Source: Ahaetulla prasina (taxonomy: Eukaryota > Chordata > Lepidosauria > Squamata > Colubridae). From it: a stretch of 64,000 nt of DNA. Under the pieces are notes generated by a model, which saw only the letters and a program-made list of their open reading frames with translations, was not told where the DNA came from and searched no databases. Of this stretch, positions 21,554 to 33,145 are shown piece after piece. The translations under genes and the position numbers were made by a program. The DNA lies in the NCBI RefSeq assembly GCF_028640845.1, contig NC_080539.1:371363733-371427732 (forward strand), given 5' to 3'. Numbering within the stretch: the stretch's first letter is position 1; each line of letters begins with the position of its first letter.

Positions 21554-21895
21554 GGTCCTCAACTTACGGTTACAATTGAGTCCCCAATTTCCATCGCTAA
21601 GCAAAACAGTTGTTACTTGAGTTTTGCCCCCATTTTATGACCTTTCTTGCTATCGTTGTTAAGCAAATGACCACGGATATTAAGTTAATTACACAATTGT
21701 TAAGTGACTCTGGTTTCCCCATTGACTTTGCTTGTGAGAAGGTCACAAAAGGGGTTCACGTGACCTCCCCCCACCCCCCCGGACACTGCATAAATATGAA
21801 GCAGTTGCCAAATGTCTGAATTTTGATCACGTGACGTTGGTCATAACTGAAAAATGGTCTTAAATCACATTTTTTCAGTGCAATTGATGTACCGA
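21554..21895. mobile_element. T1 element
   Basis: Inserted after a (TA)n run; starts GGTCCTCAACTTACGGTTAC and contains ATTGACTTTGCTTGTGAGAA and GTCTGAATTTTGATCACGTG. The right end is truncated. Confidence 0.83.
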
Positions 21896-22712
21896 TTTTG
21901 TACCGATTTTGAAGCGGACAAAGCTTTCCAAACTCGCGGCGTTCCCGAAACTTCCAGCCAGGTTTGAGCTGCTTAGAGAATTTCTCTACAGCAAGTGTCT
22001 TTGCTGACCTTATATAAATTCCTCTGTTAAAGATTTTATGGCAAATAACCGCATCTTGCATTTATTGTCGAAGACCGGTGTTTAATCGGGTTACGATGGG
22101 ACCACATTTGGCGGGAGGGGGGCGGAGGCTAATGGAGCCTTTTGCCAACCTCAAATTAATTCAGAGAAATGTAGAATATCGCCCCTCCCTGGGCCGGATC
22201 CTGAGCTATAAAATATCCTCCAGTTCAGATTGAGGCCAGCACATTCTTAAATCCAATTTAGAACACTTGTTTAAAATTACCTTCTTTATTTAAGACGGTT
22301 TGTTTTCGGTTTGGCTTAAGCGCATGATTCTGGCTATTGCTTTCTCCAGTTAATTTGGGGGCGGCTGTGAGCTGTCTAGAAGTTGTTGGCGTATCCGTGT
22401 GTTAAGATAAATCCATACTTTTCCGCCCACGCACAAATCCGGCATCGCACCTTTATAGATAATATCCCCTTGGTGGTGAGCCTATCTGATTTGATCGGGT
22501 TGTTCTAATTAAACCGAAAATGCTTGGAATCGAAAGCGTCCATCCTCAAGGATAGAATGTTATTTCTAAGAAGGCCCGGAGAACTCGGACAGAAGCTGGA
22601 TTTTGAAAAGGAACAGGATGGGGTTAGTTTGGTGCTTGGCAGCGAAATATGTCCGACCCACTTTGAAAAAAGTCAAGCAAAACAGAAAATTTTCATTTTA
22701 CTTTCTGGTTGA
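21896..22712. other. Apparently single-copy DNA
   Basis: About 800 bp without recognised repeats or coding. 22270-22530 is a candidate conserved non-coding stretch on composition only. Confidence 0.35.
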
Positions 22713-22795
<83 letters not shown>

Positions 22796-22796
22796 T
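22713..22796. repeat. (TC)n then (TG)n microsatellite
   Basis: About 23 TC units followed by about 17 TG units, abutting the PLE1 element. Confidence 0.97.
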
Positions 22797-23382
22797 TGTT
22801 TTCTGAGGTTTTCGCGGGTGTTTGTATGTAGGTCTTTGGTTATTCGGGTTTTCTCCCGCGTAAAATTGGAAGTGTCTTGGCGACATTTCGACGAAGTCTC
22901 ATTCGTCATCTCCAGGCTTCAGCTTCGTGCTTCTGGGAGCAATGTGTGATTGCAGCTGTTTCTTCCTTTTTAACTGCTAGTGGGGGTTTGAACTGATTGG
23001 GTGGGAGCTTGGCTGTGCTCTGATTGGCTGGGCTTTTTTTAGTGCTCTGATTGGCTGGGGGTGTGTCCTGTTTGGGTGAGGGCTTGGTTGTGCTCAGATT
23101 AGTCTGAGTTGCAGGGGGATTTGAGCTGGTGAGCTGCACTGCTGCTGTTTGGCTTCGTGGTCGTGGTCGTGCTACATCTTCATAGTGGGTGTCAGTCTGC
23201 TGCATGTATGGATTGGAGGGGTTTGAAATGGCTAATGTTGTAGCTGCGGTCTGGCTTCTGGTCCTTGGTCGTGCTTCCTGATCAGTGTGGGTTTGGGTCT
23301 GCTTTCTGGGTGGATGTGTGGTGGTGACATCTTGTGTGGACCTCGTGAGTGTGGGTCTGGTGTCATTCCTCGTGTTAGGTAT
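22797..23382 (-). mobile_element. PLE1 element (Penelope-type terminal repeat, hammerhead-like core)
   Basis: PLE1 is a local name. On the minus strand it runs from a Pro/Thr/Gln/Asn-rich coding remnant (TQTNLSTTKPSPKQDTPPAN) to a 3' end with ATGACGAATGAGACTTCGTC, GAAATGTCGCCAAGACACTT, then TTACGCGGGAGAAAACCCG. The frame is open across 22906-23205. Three other copies are 23430-23690, 34312-35017 and 50646-51035. Confidence 0.75.
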
Positions 23383-23429
23383 ATGTAGGTGTATGTATAT
23401 GTATATATGTGTGTGTGTGTGTGTATTTG
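23383..23429. repeat. TATG/TG microsatellite between two PLE1 copies
   Basis: TATGTATATGTATATATGTG and (TG)n separate two PLE1 units in tandem. Confidence 0.9.
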
Positions 23430-23690
23430 TTTTCTGAGGTTTTCGCGGGTGTTTGTATGTAGGTCTTTGGTTATTTGGGTTTTCTCCCGCGTAAAATTGG
23501 AAGTGTCTTGGCGACGTTTCGACGAAATCCCATTCGTCATCATCAGGCTAGGTGTTTACAGCTTAGTGCTTCTAGGAGCACGAAGCTGAAAACTCCAGCC
23601 TGAAGATGATGAATGAGACTTTGTCGAAACGTCGCCAAGACACTTCCAATTTTACGCGGGAGAAAACCCAAATAACCAAAGACCTACCTA
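23430..23690. mobile_element. PLE1 palindrome (foldback copy)
   Basis: Consists of two PLE1 ends in inverted orientation with only a short centre. The left arm starts GTCTTTGGTTATTTGGGTTT and the right arm ends AAACCCAAATAACCAAAGAC. Each arm is about 115 bp and carries the CGACGAAATCC/GTCGAAACGTCGCC core. Confidence 0.85.
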
Positions 23691-23898
23691 TATATATGTG
23701 TGTGTCTGTCTGTCTGTCGGTCTCTCTCTCTCCATCTATATATCTACGTATGTAGATAGATAGATGTAGATAGATAGATATAGATATTGCTCTATCTATC
23801 TGTCTGTCTGTCTGTCTTTTTTTTAATTTACATTTATATCTCGCCCTTCTCCGAAGACTCAGGGCGGCTTACAGTGTATAAGTGTATATATATGTGTG

Positions 23899-23997
<99 letters not shown>
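23691..23997. repeat. TCTG/TATC microsatellites with an embedded L2/SINE tail
   Basis: (TCTG)n, (TAGA)n and a 17-fold (TATC)n at 23926-23997. 23820-23882 is a fragment of the L2-type tail (TCTCGCCCTTCTCCGAAGAC). Confidence 0.93.
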
Positions 23998-24313
23998 GTT
24001 TCCCCGAAAATAAGATCTCCCCAGATAATAAATCCAATCAGGCTTTTGAACGCATGCACTAAAATAAGCCCCCCCTCCAGAAAATAAGCCCTCCTGGAAA
24101 ATAAGTCCTCCCTGAAAATATTTAAATGTGTGCGCAGCCGGTCCCCGCCATTTCCCCTGGTTAGGGAGACAGAGCTGGAAATCAGGTAAGACAGCAAGAG
24201 GAGCCTCGTCTTGCTCCAAAATGATAAGACCTCCCCGAAAATAAGGCCAAGCACTTATTTCGGGGTTCAAAAAAATAGAAGACAGGGTCTTATTTTCGGG
24301 GAAACAGCGTATC
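23998..24313. mobile_element. Mariner-like TIR element (TTTCCCCGAAAATAAG ends)
   Basis: The left end TGTTTCCCCGAAAATAAGAT and right end GTCTTATTTTCGGGGAAACA are inverted repeats in a TA-rich flank. Interior repeats AAAATAAGCCCTCC occur several times. Confidence 0.85.
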
Positions 24314-24392
24314 TATCGAGAGAGCAAAAAACATTCTTTGGAGGGGAAATGGCTGGGGTTTGTGGGAAGGAGGCCTCAAGAAGTGTTTGTAG

Positions 24393-24629
24393 GTAGTCCT
24401 CAACTTACGACCGCAATGAAGAGCCAAATTTCCCTTGTTAAGCGAGGCGGTTGTTAAAATGAGTCATACTGAATTTTACGAGCTTTTTTTTTTTGCCCTG
24501 GTAAAAAAAAAAAAATTTAAAGCACTATCGTCGTTCAGCGAATCATGAGATCATTCAGCAAATCGGGCTACCTCCATTGACTTTTCTTGCCAGAAGTTGG
24601 CTGGGAAGGTTGCAAATGGTGATCACATG
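24393..24629. mobile_element. T1 element truncated by a pyrimidine tract
   Basis: TAGTCCTCAACTTACGACCG to GGTTGCAAATGGTGATCACA, then the tract begins inside the element. Confidence 0.82.
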
Positions 24630-25000
24630 AGCCTTTCCTTCCTTCCTTCCTTTGTTCCTTCCTCCCTCCCTCCCTCCACTTTCTTTCTTTGTTTCTTTCT
24701 CTTTCTTCTCCCTTCCTCCTTCCTTTCTCTTCCTTTCTTTCCTTTCTCTGTTTCCTTTTCTTTCTTTCCTTTCTGTTTCCGCCCTTCTTTTCCTCCCTCC
24801 CACTCCTTTTTTCTTTTTCTCTTTCTTCTCTCTCTCCCTCCCTCCCTCCCTCCCTTCCTCCCTCTCTTTCTTTCTTTCTTTCCTTCCTTCCTTCCTTTCT
24901 CTGTTTCCTTTTCTTTCTTTCCTTTCTCTGTTTCCTTCCCTCCCTCCCCCCCTCCTTTCTTTCTTCCTCCCTCCCACTCTTTCTTTCTGTCTTTCTTTCT
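24630..25000. repeat. Pyrimidine tract (CTTT/CCTT)n
   Basis: Nearly pure C/T on +. It gives spurious Phe/Ser/Pro and Lys/Glu/Arg frames on the two strands. Confidence 0.97.
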
Positions 25001-25230
25001 ACCCATCCTACCACCACATGGCTCTGGGCAGCTTACAACATGATTGAAACGGTAAAACAATAAATATGACATTAAAGTTTACAGAGAAATAGCTCAGATG
25101 CGGGGCAGAGGTGGGTAATCCAGTAACAACCTTCAGAATTGATTTATTTACCTTTCTATATCTGCCATCTCATCAGGTATCTCTGGGTAGTTTAAAACAG
25201 CATATTAATACGATACAAACATCTGAATAA
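25001..25230. repeat. Degraded LINE/SINE tails
   Basis: CTCTGGGCAGCTTACAACAT and CATCAGGTATCTCTGGGTAG resemble decayed vertebrate LINE/SINE 3' tails; the family is uncertain. Confidence 0.4.
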
Positions 25231-28200
25231 AATCCCAAAGGTGTTTTTTTTCAAGAGGCAACTGGACTTTCTGGTTTTTCTTTGAAGACGTTTTGCTTAT
25301 TTATTTATTATTTATTATTTATTAATCATATTTATATACCGCCCTATCTCCCGAAGGACTCAGGGCGGTTCACAGGCCTTTAAAAACATATAAATATAAA
25401 TACAGAATAAAAACAATTAAGAAACTTATTTTAAAGCCCGTTAATTAAAATATACAAATAAAACCCAATTAAAACCCATGAATTTAAAACCTAGCTCAGT
25501 CCTGCACAATTAAATAAGTATGTTTTAAGCCCGCGGCGGAAGGTCCGAAGGTCCGGAAGCTGGCGGAGTCCGGGGGGAAGTTCGTTCCAAAGGGTGGGAG
25601 CCCCCACAGAGAAGGCCCTTGCCCTGGGCGTCGCCAGACGACATTGCCTCGCTGACGGCACCCTGAGGAGACCCTCTCTGTGAGAGCGCACGGGTCGGTG
25701 AGAGGTATTCGGTAGCAGTAGGCGGTCCCGTAAGTAACCCGCCCAATGCCATGGAGCGCTTTAAAGGTGGTCACCAAGACCTTGAAGCGCACCCGAAGGC
25801 CACAGGTAGCCAGTGCAGTCTGCGCAGGATGGGTGTTATCACGGAGCCACGAGGGCTCCATCTATCACCCGCAGCCGCGTTCTGGACTAACTGCAGCCTC
25901 CGGATGCCCTTCAAGGGAGCCCCATGTAGAGCATTGCAGTAATCCAGGCGAGACGTCACGAGCGTGAGTGACCGTGCATAGGGCATCCCGGTCCAGAAAG
26001 GCGCAACTGGCGTACCAGGCGAACCTGGTAGAACGCTCTCCTGGAGACGGCCGTCAAATGGTCTTCTAGAGACAGCCGTTCATCCAGGAGGACGCCTGTT
26101 GCGGACCCTTTCCATCGGGGCCAATGACTCGCCACCGATGGTCAGCCGCGATTGCTGACTGTACCGGGATGCCGCATCCACAACCACTCTGTCTTGGCGG
26201 GATTGAGCTTGAGCCTGTTTCTCCCCATCCAGACCCGTACGGCCTCCAGACACCGGGACAGCACTTGATAGCCGTTGGGGTGGTCCGGTGTAGAAAAGTA
26301 CAGCTGGGTGTCATCCGCATACAGCTGATACTTCACACGAAACCACTGATGATCTCACCCAGCGGCTTCATGTAGATGTTAAACAGGAGGCGAGAGATCG
26401 ACCCTGCGGCACCCACAAGTGAGGCGCCTCGGGTCGACCTCTGCCCCCTGTCAACACCGACTGCGACCGGTCGGAGAGATAGGAGGAGAACCACCGATAA
26501 ACGGTGCCTCCCACTCCCAATCCCTCCAACCGGCGCAGCAGGATACCATGGTCGATGGTATCGAAAGCCGCTGAGAGGTCTAATAGGACCAGGGCAGAGG
26601 AGCAACCCCTATCCCTGGCCCTCCAGAGATCATCCACCAACGCGACCAAAGCCATCTCCGTGCTGTAACCGGGCCGGAAACCGGACTGGAACGGGTCTAG
26701 ATAGACAGTTTCATCCAGGTGCAAGGGAAACTGATATGCCACCATACTCTCTACAACCTTCGCCGCAAAGCGAAGGTTGGAGACCGGACGATAGTTACCT
26801 AAAACAGCCGGGTCCAGGGACGGCTTCTTAAGGAGGGGCCTCACCACCGCCTCTTTCAAGGCGGCCGGGAAGACACCATCCACCAAAGAAGCGGTCGTAA
26901 TCGCCTGGAGCCAGCCTCGTGTGACCTCCCGAGTGGCCAGCACCAGCCAGGAGGGGCACGGGTCCAGTAAACATGTGGTGGCATTCAGCCTACCCAGCAA
27001 CCTGTCCATGTCCTCAGGAGCCACAGGGTCAAACTCATCCCAAACAATATCGCCAAGACCACCCTCGAGCATCTCACCCGTATCACCGCAATCTTGGTCC
27101 AACCCATCCCGAAGCTGAACGATTTTATCGTATAGATAACCGTTAAACTCCTCAGCACGTCCCTGCAACGGGTCATCCCGCTCCCCCTGATGTAGGAGGG
27201 AGCGGGTCACCCGAAACAGGGCGGCTGGGCGGTTATCTGCCGATGCAATGAGGGAGGAGGCGTAGCTACGCCTCGCTTCCCTCAATGCCACTAGGTAAGT
27301 CCTAGTATAGGACTTCACTAGTGTCCGATCAGCTTCCGAACGGCTAGACCTCCAGGAACTCTCTAGGCGTCTTCTCCGGCGCTTCATCCCTCTCAGCTCC
27401 TCGGAGAACCAAGGAGCCGGTTGGGACCTGCGCCGGGTCAGAGGCCGCAAAGGCACGACACGGTCTAAGGCCCCCGCCGCGGCCCGTTCCCAGGCCGCCA
27501 CAAGTTCCTCAGCCGAGCCGTGAGCCAGACCCTCAGGAAACGGCCCAAGCTCCGTCCGGAACCCATCAGGGTCCATCAGGCGCCTGGGGCGGAACCAACG
27601 TGTCGGCTCCGCCTCCCTGCGGTGGTGAATGGCGGTCAGAAAGTCTAGGCGAAGAAGAGAGTGATCTGACCATGACAAAGGTTCGATGACTATTTCCTTT
27701 AAGTCCAGATCTCTCAACCACTGTCCAGAGAGAAAAATCAGGTCCAGAGTGCCACCCCCAATGTGAGTAGGGCCATCAACTACTTGGGTCAGGTCCAAGG
27801 CCGTCATGGAAGCCGTGAACTCCCGAGCTGCCGTCGATGATGAGCTGGAAGATGGCAAGTTAAAGTCCCCCATGACTAAGAGTCTGGGGGTCTCAACTGC
27901 CACCCCAGCCAGCATCTCCAGGAGCTCGGGCAGGGCAGCTGTCACGCAGCAAGGAGCCAGGTACGTGATCAGCAAGCCCATCTGACACCTACGACCCCAT
28001 CTCACAAAGAGGGATTCGCACCCGGCAATCTGAGGTACAGTGGTCTCCCTCGGCTCTAGACTCTCTCTAATCACAACCGCCACCCCCCCACCCCTACCCT
28101 GGGCCCTCGGCTGATGGAATGCACGGAAACCCGGCGGGCACATCTCTACAAGGCACGCCTTCAGTGCCCAACCAGGTCTCCGTAATGCCCATAAGGTCCA

Positions 28201-29720
28201 TGGAACCCCCTGTATAAGATCACAAACAAGGGGCTTTGTTCACCACAGACCGAGCATTGCACAACATCAATCAAGGCCCAGGCTCTGAGGATCCTGACCA
28301 TCCGGGGAACGGGAAAAGTCCAAGGGGTCGGAGCGTGTGATCGCTTTAAGACATCGAGCACGCGCTCCCGGGATTTGATATGACCCCTCGCTTCCGCCAT
28401 ACCTGCCCCTCCCACTTACCGTGTCAATAGGACCACCCTCACAGATAGGAACAGACTCCTCCCCCATAACCTCCGAACCTGATAGTAAAAAACCGCCGCG
28501 AGCATGTGCAGGAACTGGCCCCTTACCCGACGGGTTACCCCCATTACCCGCCCTTACCCTCCCACCCCTTAAAAATTCCCTCTCTAAAAAACCCCACAAG
28601 CTCTTCTTTTTCGCATGCCACCTCTGTGGGTCCCAAGACCCGTCATGGAGGCCGGCCCTCGGTAATGAGGAGGGCCATTCCTGCGAGGCGGGGGCACCTC
28701 GCAGGCGCAAGAGTTCACAAGCAGTATAATGCGTAGCAGCTGAGACTAAGAATCGGCAAAGTAGAGGCTCCATCTCCGGATGGCAAGATGATGACAGATG
28801 GTACTAGTCCAGAATGAAGGCATACAAAGAATGGAACAGCAATTAGCACCGAATGACAGTCTAGGTGGTATTCTGTCCGGTGCATAGTCCAAACATCCTG
28901 GAACCGGGGGTGAGGGGAAATGGTATTCCAGTCGCTGGCCACGTCCTCCTTCGTCCTCCTCTGTCCCCAACTAAATCCCATGTCCCCCCCCAAGGAGTCC
29001 TAATAGGACCAAAAACGGCCATAGTAGTCTCAAAAAAGGCCGAGGGGGGCATGGGTGATGTTAAAATAGTCACAGTTATAGACTGGTTGCAGGGGGCAAC
29101 TCCGGGGTGCCTCCATCGTCTCCCCGCAATCCTCCAATAACCATCTCCAGACATGGCCAGGAAAAGAATCCTAACCACTCCAGAAGCCGGGTCTCCCCAG
29201 ACCTCTCCCTCCAAGAGGCGAAGTCCATATAAAAGGCTAAACCTCTCCGAGAGGCTGGGGGGTATGAAGGTTGCCAAGTCCATAATCCGGCAGCAGGGGG
29301 AAAGCCAAGAAACCATGGCAGCGAGGCAGATGGCAATAGGGGTAGATGAAATACCTCCGCAATCATCCAGGTCGTCCACGATTGCAGAGGCTGGAGCCCA
29401 AAGGCTACCCCCGAAAAGTCCGGAGTCCGCAGTCAGAAGAGGGCCGGGAGACGAGCCAGGGCTAGCAGCCAGCCGGCCAGACGAATCGGCCGAAAAACGG
29501 CCGTAAAAAACGCCGACTCATCGCCCCACCTCCGAGCCTAAAACATGGCCGCCAGAATCCACCGCTTGCCTACCCGGCCTCGTTCTCATCCAAGAAGTTT
29601 CTTCAAAGAAGCTTCTTGGATGAGAAGCGAAACGTCTTCAAAGAAAAACCAGGAAGTCCAGTTGCCTCTTGAAAAAGCACATTTGGGACAACCATGACCT
29701 GGAGGACTGAGAATCTCCAT
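25231..29720. mobile_element. PLE2 (Penelope terminal) palindrome, split by an L2 insertion
   Basis: The left arm (25231-25297) ends TTTGAAGACGTTTTGCTT. The right arm (29576-29720) resumes TCTCATCCAAGAAGTTTCTT, then the inverted arm GATGAGAAGCGAAACGTCTT, GGAAGTCCAGTTGCCTCTTG and CATGACCTGGAGGACTGAGA. Joined, they form a palindrome of the same terminal sequence found beside the Penelope GIY-YIG remnant at 13.8 kb. Confidence 0.82.
25298..29575 (-). pseudogene. Near full-length L2-clade LINE (endonuclease-RT), frameshifted
   Basis: About 4.28 kb on the minus strand. The 5' region (28290-29575) is GC-rich and carries no certain ORF. 28160-28280 starts the AP endonuclease (MDLMGITETWLGTEGVP) in a shifted frame. 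26368-28143 is a 591-codon frame: endonuclease with VMGDFNLP and the SWSDHSLLRLDF end, then RT fingers and palm with NYRPVSNL, GFRPGYSTEMALVAL and LLDLSAAFDTIDHGILLRRL. The frame shifts near 26400, and the catalytic YADDTQLYFST lies at 26142-26336. The C-terminus WNELPPGLRQLPDLRTFRRG ends at 25491. The 3' end has CCGCCCTATCTCCCGAAGGA-type sequence and an (ATTT)n tail. Several frameshifts make it inactive as read, but it is the most complete LINE here. Confidence 0.9.
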
Positions 29721-30240
29721 AGTCAGTTGAATAAAATGGTATATAAATCCGAATAAAAATACTGGTTAAAGGCAGCATTAAGAACAAGTTAAAACTTATT
29801 AAGTTAAAAGGCAAACGTCAAAGTTAATTCTCACGTGCATTGTAGATGACTCGTCGGCTTTGGCCCTTTTCCTAAAAGATGACCTGAGATTCTAGTCCTC
29901 ATGGTTTCTAAGCAAAAGTATAGCATAGCTAGGAAGATGGAAAGCGGGCCTGTTCCTTATTGGTCCCTCCCACTTTGGTGTGGTGAGTTTTCGGGTTGTG
30001 GTTTCAAAAACTAAAAATGTTCAGAGTCAGAGTTTCCGAGATAAACTGGCGTTGCATCTGCCTTTTTTTTAAAAAAAAAAATTGGAAGCCTTTAATTCAA
30101 AAATAAATTCCTCAGTTCTTCTTTTTCTGATCGAGAAAGAGAAGTGCAGCCAGGAGGTGCCCAGATGGCAGGAAAAACAGCCTTGGTTGCCAAGTGGGGG
30201 TTGCATGCCCATCATCCCCCCCCCAACCCAGCTTCGTCTT
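29721..30240. other. Apparently single-copy DNA
   Basis: No repeat or exon recognised before the pyrimidine tract. Confidence 0.35.
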
Positions 30241-31133
30241 TCTCTCCACGGCTTCCTTCCTTCCTTTCCTTTCCTTTCCTTTCCTTCTTTCTTTCCTTCT
30301 TTCCTTCCCTCTTTCTTTCCTCCCTCCTTCCCTCCCTCCCTCTTTCCCTTCTTTCTCTGTTTCGTCTTTCTTTCCTTTCTTCCTACCTCTACCTCTTCTT
30401 TCTTTTTCTCTTTCTTTCCTTCCTTCCTTCCTCCCTCCATCTTTTTCCCCTTCTTTCTCTCTCTTCTCTTTTTCTTTCCTTTAACTATCTCTTTCTCTTT
30501 TCTTTCTTTATATCTCTCTCTTTCTTTTTGTCCCTTTCTTTCTCTCCCCCTCCCTCTCTTTCTCTTGATCTCCCTCCCTCCCTTTCTTTCTCTTCTATTT
30601 TTCTTTCCTTTAGCTCTTTCTCTTTCTCTTCTTTATTTTTATCTCTCTCTGTTTTTGTCTCTTTCCTTCTCTTCCTTTTTCTCTTGATCCCTCTTCCTTC
30701 CTTCCTGTCTTTCTCTTCTATTTTTCTCTTCTATTTTTCTTTTCTTTAGCTCTTTCTCACTCTCTCTCTTTCTCTTTTTCTTTCCTTCTCTCCCTCTTTC
30801 TCTTGATCTCCTCCCTCCTCCCTTTCTTTCTCTTCTTTATTTTTATCTCTCTCTCTTCTCTTTCTTTCCTTTTCTTTCCTTTAGTATCTCTTTCTTTTCT
30901 TTCTTTATATCTCTCTCTTTCTTTTTGTCTCTTTCCTTCTCTCCCTCTTCCTCTTGATCTCTCTCCCTTCCTTCCTTCCTCTTCTAGTTTCCTCTTCTAT
31001 TTTCCTTTCCTTTCCTTTAGCTATTTCTTTCTCTCTCTTTTCTGTCTTTATATATATCTTTTTATTTTTTTCACTCTTTCTTTCCTTCTGTCTCTTTCCT
31101 TCTCTCCCTCACTTTCTCTTGATCTCCCTCCCC
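30241..31133. repeat. Pyrimidine tract (CTTT/CCTT/TCTC)n
   Basis: About 890 bp, nearly all C/T on +, with a recurring sub-block CTCCCTCTTTCTCTTGATCT (about 30540-30970) suggesting a higher-order unit of 100-200 bp. Confidence 0.97.
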
Positions 31134-31984
31134 CCTTCATACATTATTTACCTGGATATTTATGAAACTCTGAAAGTAAGAAGGTTATAAGAAAAAGCAC
31201 AAAACATATAATAAAGCAGATCAGTGGCAGAGAGTAAATATGGATAAACTACATACAACATTCGTTATGTTCCCGTTTATACTGCAAAATTACCTTGGAT
31301 CCTTTTCCCTAAACCAGACCCAAATATCCTTATGGACCTTTTAAGTTAAACCTCTCCTCGATTAACACAGGACATCACTAACAGAACCACCTACAATAAG
31401 CGTTACTCAAAAGTTGTAAGCCAGCTTGGAAGATAACCCTGCGCATAAAAGAACCCACATTTTAGCACAAATTTAAATATGAAGTTACAATCCAAGAAGG
31501 AGTTCCAATTAAATTTAAAATTCTACAACAGATTTGCTTTTTAAATACAACATTATTCTGGGCAGCGAAGCATACTCCTACAGTTCGGTGAGCCACTCTT
31601 CCGAAGAAAATGTTAAAAGGTCTTTTCCGGTAAAAAGCCTAAAGTATTGCTTTTCCCTCCCTCCCTCCTTTGTAGATGTGGCGTGCATTTTCTTTGCATT
31701 TTGAGTTTCCTGCAAACAGCTTTTCATGCATTACGGTTTGCATTAACCACCGATTTTCCACTTCCCTCTATGCTCTCGGGACATATTTCTCTGCCAGTCA
31801 ACTGGCCCTGCTAAAAAGTGGAATAAGAAATCAAAGCAACATCTTCGGTTTTTGCACAATGCTGTTTTTGGTTGTGACTGTGAATGCAGAATGGAAAGTT
31901 CCCTTCAAGCAACCTTTACGGTCTGAATTTTTACTGTTTGCCACTTGTGGCCGTAGGGCAGATCAGACTCTCTCGACTTCGGCA
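31134..31984. other. Apparently single-copy DNA
   Basis: About 850 bp with no recognised repeat. A 146-codon frame (31676-32116) has no known domain and runs into repeat DNA, so it is not called. Confidence 0.4.
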
Positions 31985-32080
31985 ACTTTTAAGCTGTGTG
32001 GACTTCAATTCCCAGAATTCCCCAGCATGGCTGGCTGGAGAACTCTGGGACTCTCACAGGTCTTAAAAGTTGCCAGGATT
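31985..32080. repeat. hAT-foldback fragment
   Basis: TGTGTGGACTTCAATTCCCA and GAATTCCCCAGC followed by the partial inverse GGAGAACTCTGGGACT. Confidence 0.65.
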
Positions 32081-32256
32081 AGACAAAGATGGATGGATGG
32101 ACGGATGGATAGATAGATAGATAGATAGAATTTGATAGATTGATGGAAGAGATAGAGACAGACAGACATAAACACATAGAGATAGATATACAGAGATAAA
32201 TAGATGTATAGATAGATAGGTAATAGAAGATAAACAGACATAGACAACGTACATAG

Positions 32257-32318
<62 letters not shown>

Positions 32319-32340
32319 AAATATAGACAGACATAGACAC

Positions 32341-32420
<80 letters not shown>

Positions 32421-32598
32421 GATTAGATAGAAAAATAGATAGATAGATTAGATAGATAGATTAGATAGATAGATAGATAGATAGATATAGATAGATAGAT
32501 AGATAGATAGATAGGTATAGATAGATATAGATGATAGATAGATAGATAGATAGATAGATATAGATGATAGATAGATAGATAGATGATTAGATAGAAAA

Positions 32599-32670
<72 letters not shown>

Positions 32671-32803
32671 GAGTTTGATAGATTGATGGAAGAGATAGAC
32701 AGACAAACAGACAGGCATATAGAGATAGATATACAGAGATAAATAGATGTATAGATAGATAGGTAATAGACAGAAGATAAACAGACATAGACAACGTACA
32801 TAG

Positions 32804-32853
<50 letters not shown>

Positions 32854-32879
32854 AAATATAGACAGACAGACATAGACAC

Positions 32880-32937
<58 letters not shown>

Positions 32938-33055
32938 GATAGACAGACAGACAGACACATAAACACATACATATAGATAGATATAGAGAGAGATGTAGAG
33001 ATGGATGGATGGATGGATGGATGGGGAAGGGAGGGAGGGAGGGAGGGAAGGAGGG
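32081..33055. repeat. GATA microsatellite array (Bkm-like) with internal duplication
   Basis: Almost 900 bp of (GATA)n interrupted by GACAGACA, AGATATACAGAGATAAAT and similar. A complex interruption block (from TTTGATAGATTGATGGAAGA) occurs at 32131 and 32674, about 543 bp apart. It ends in (GGAT)n and (GGGA)n. Confidence 0.97.
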
Positions 33056-33109
33056 AGGAGCCGGGCAAACTTATGTTTTCCAATTATCCCACATCCCATT
33101 TTCTGATCA

Positions 33110-33145
33110 GCTTTCCAGGCTAGGGAATTCTGGGAGCTGAAGAGT
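33110..33145. repeat. hAT-foldback fragment
   Basis: CTAGGGAATTCTGGGAGCTG. Confidence 0.5.

Noticed and set aside
28861..29379. 172-codon minus frame upstream of the L2 endonuclease
   Set aside because: It could be an L2 ORF1, but it shows no zinc knuckle, coiled coil or other ORF1 feature, so it is left as L2 5' region.
31676..32116. 146-codon plus frame in single-copy DNA
   Set aside because: No recognisable domain, no splice context, and its end runs through a transposon fragment and a GGAT repeat.
32081..32965. CRISPR-like regular repeats
   Set aside because: Eukaryotic microsatellite with four-base units, no spacers.
32423..33083. Tyr/Leu/Ser/Ile-rich frames of about 180-210 codons
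   Set aside because: Translations of (GATA)n in three frames.
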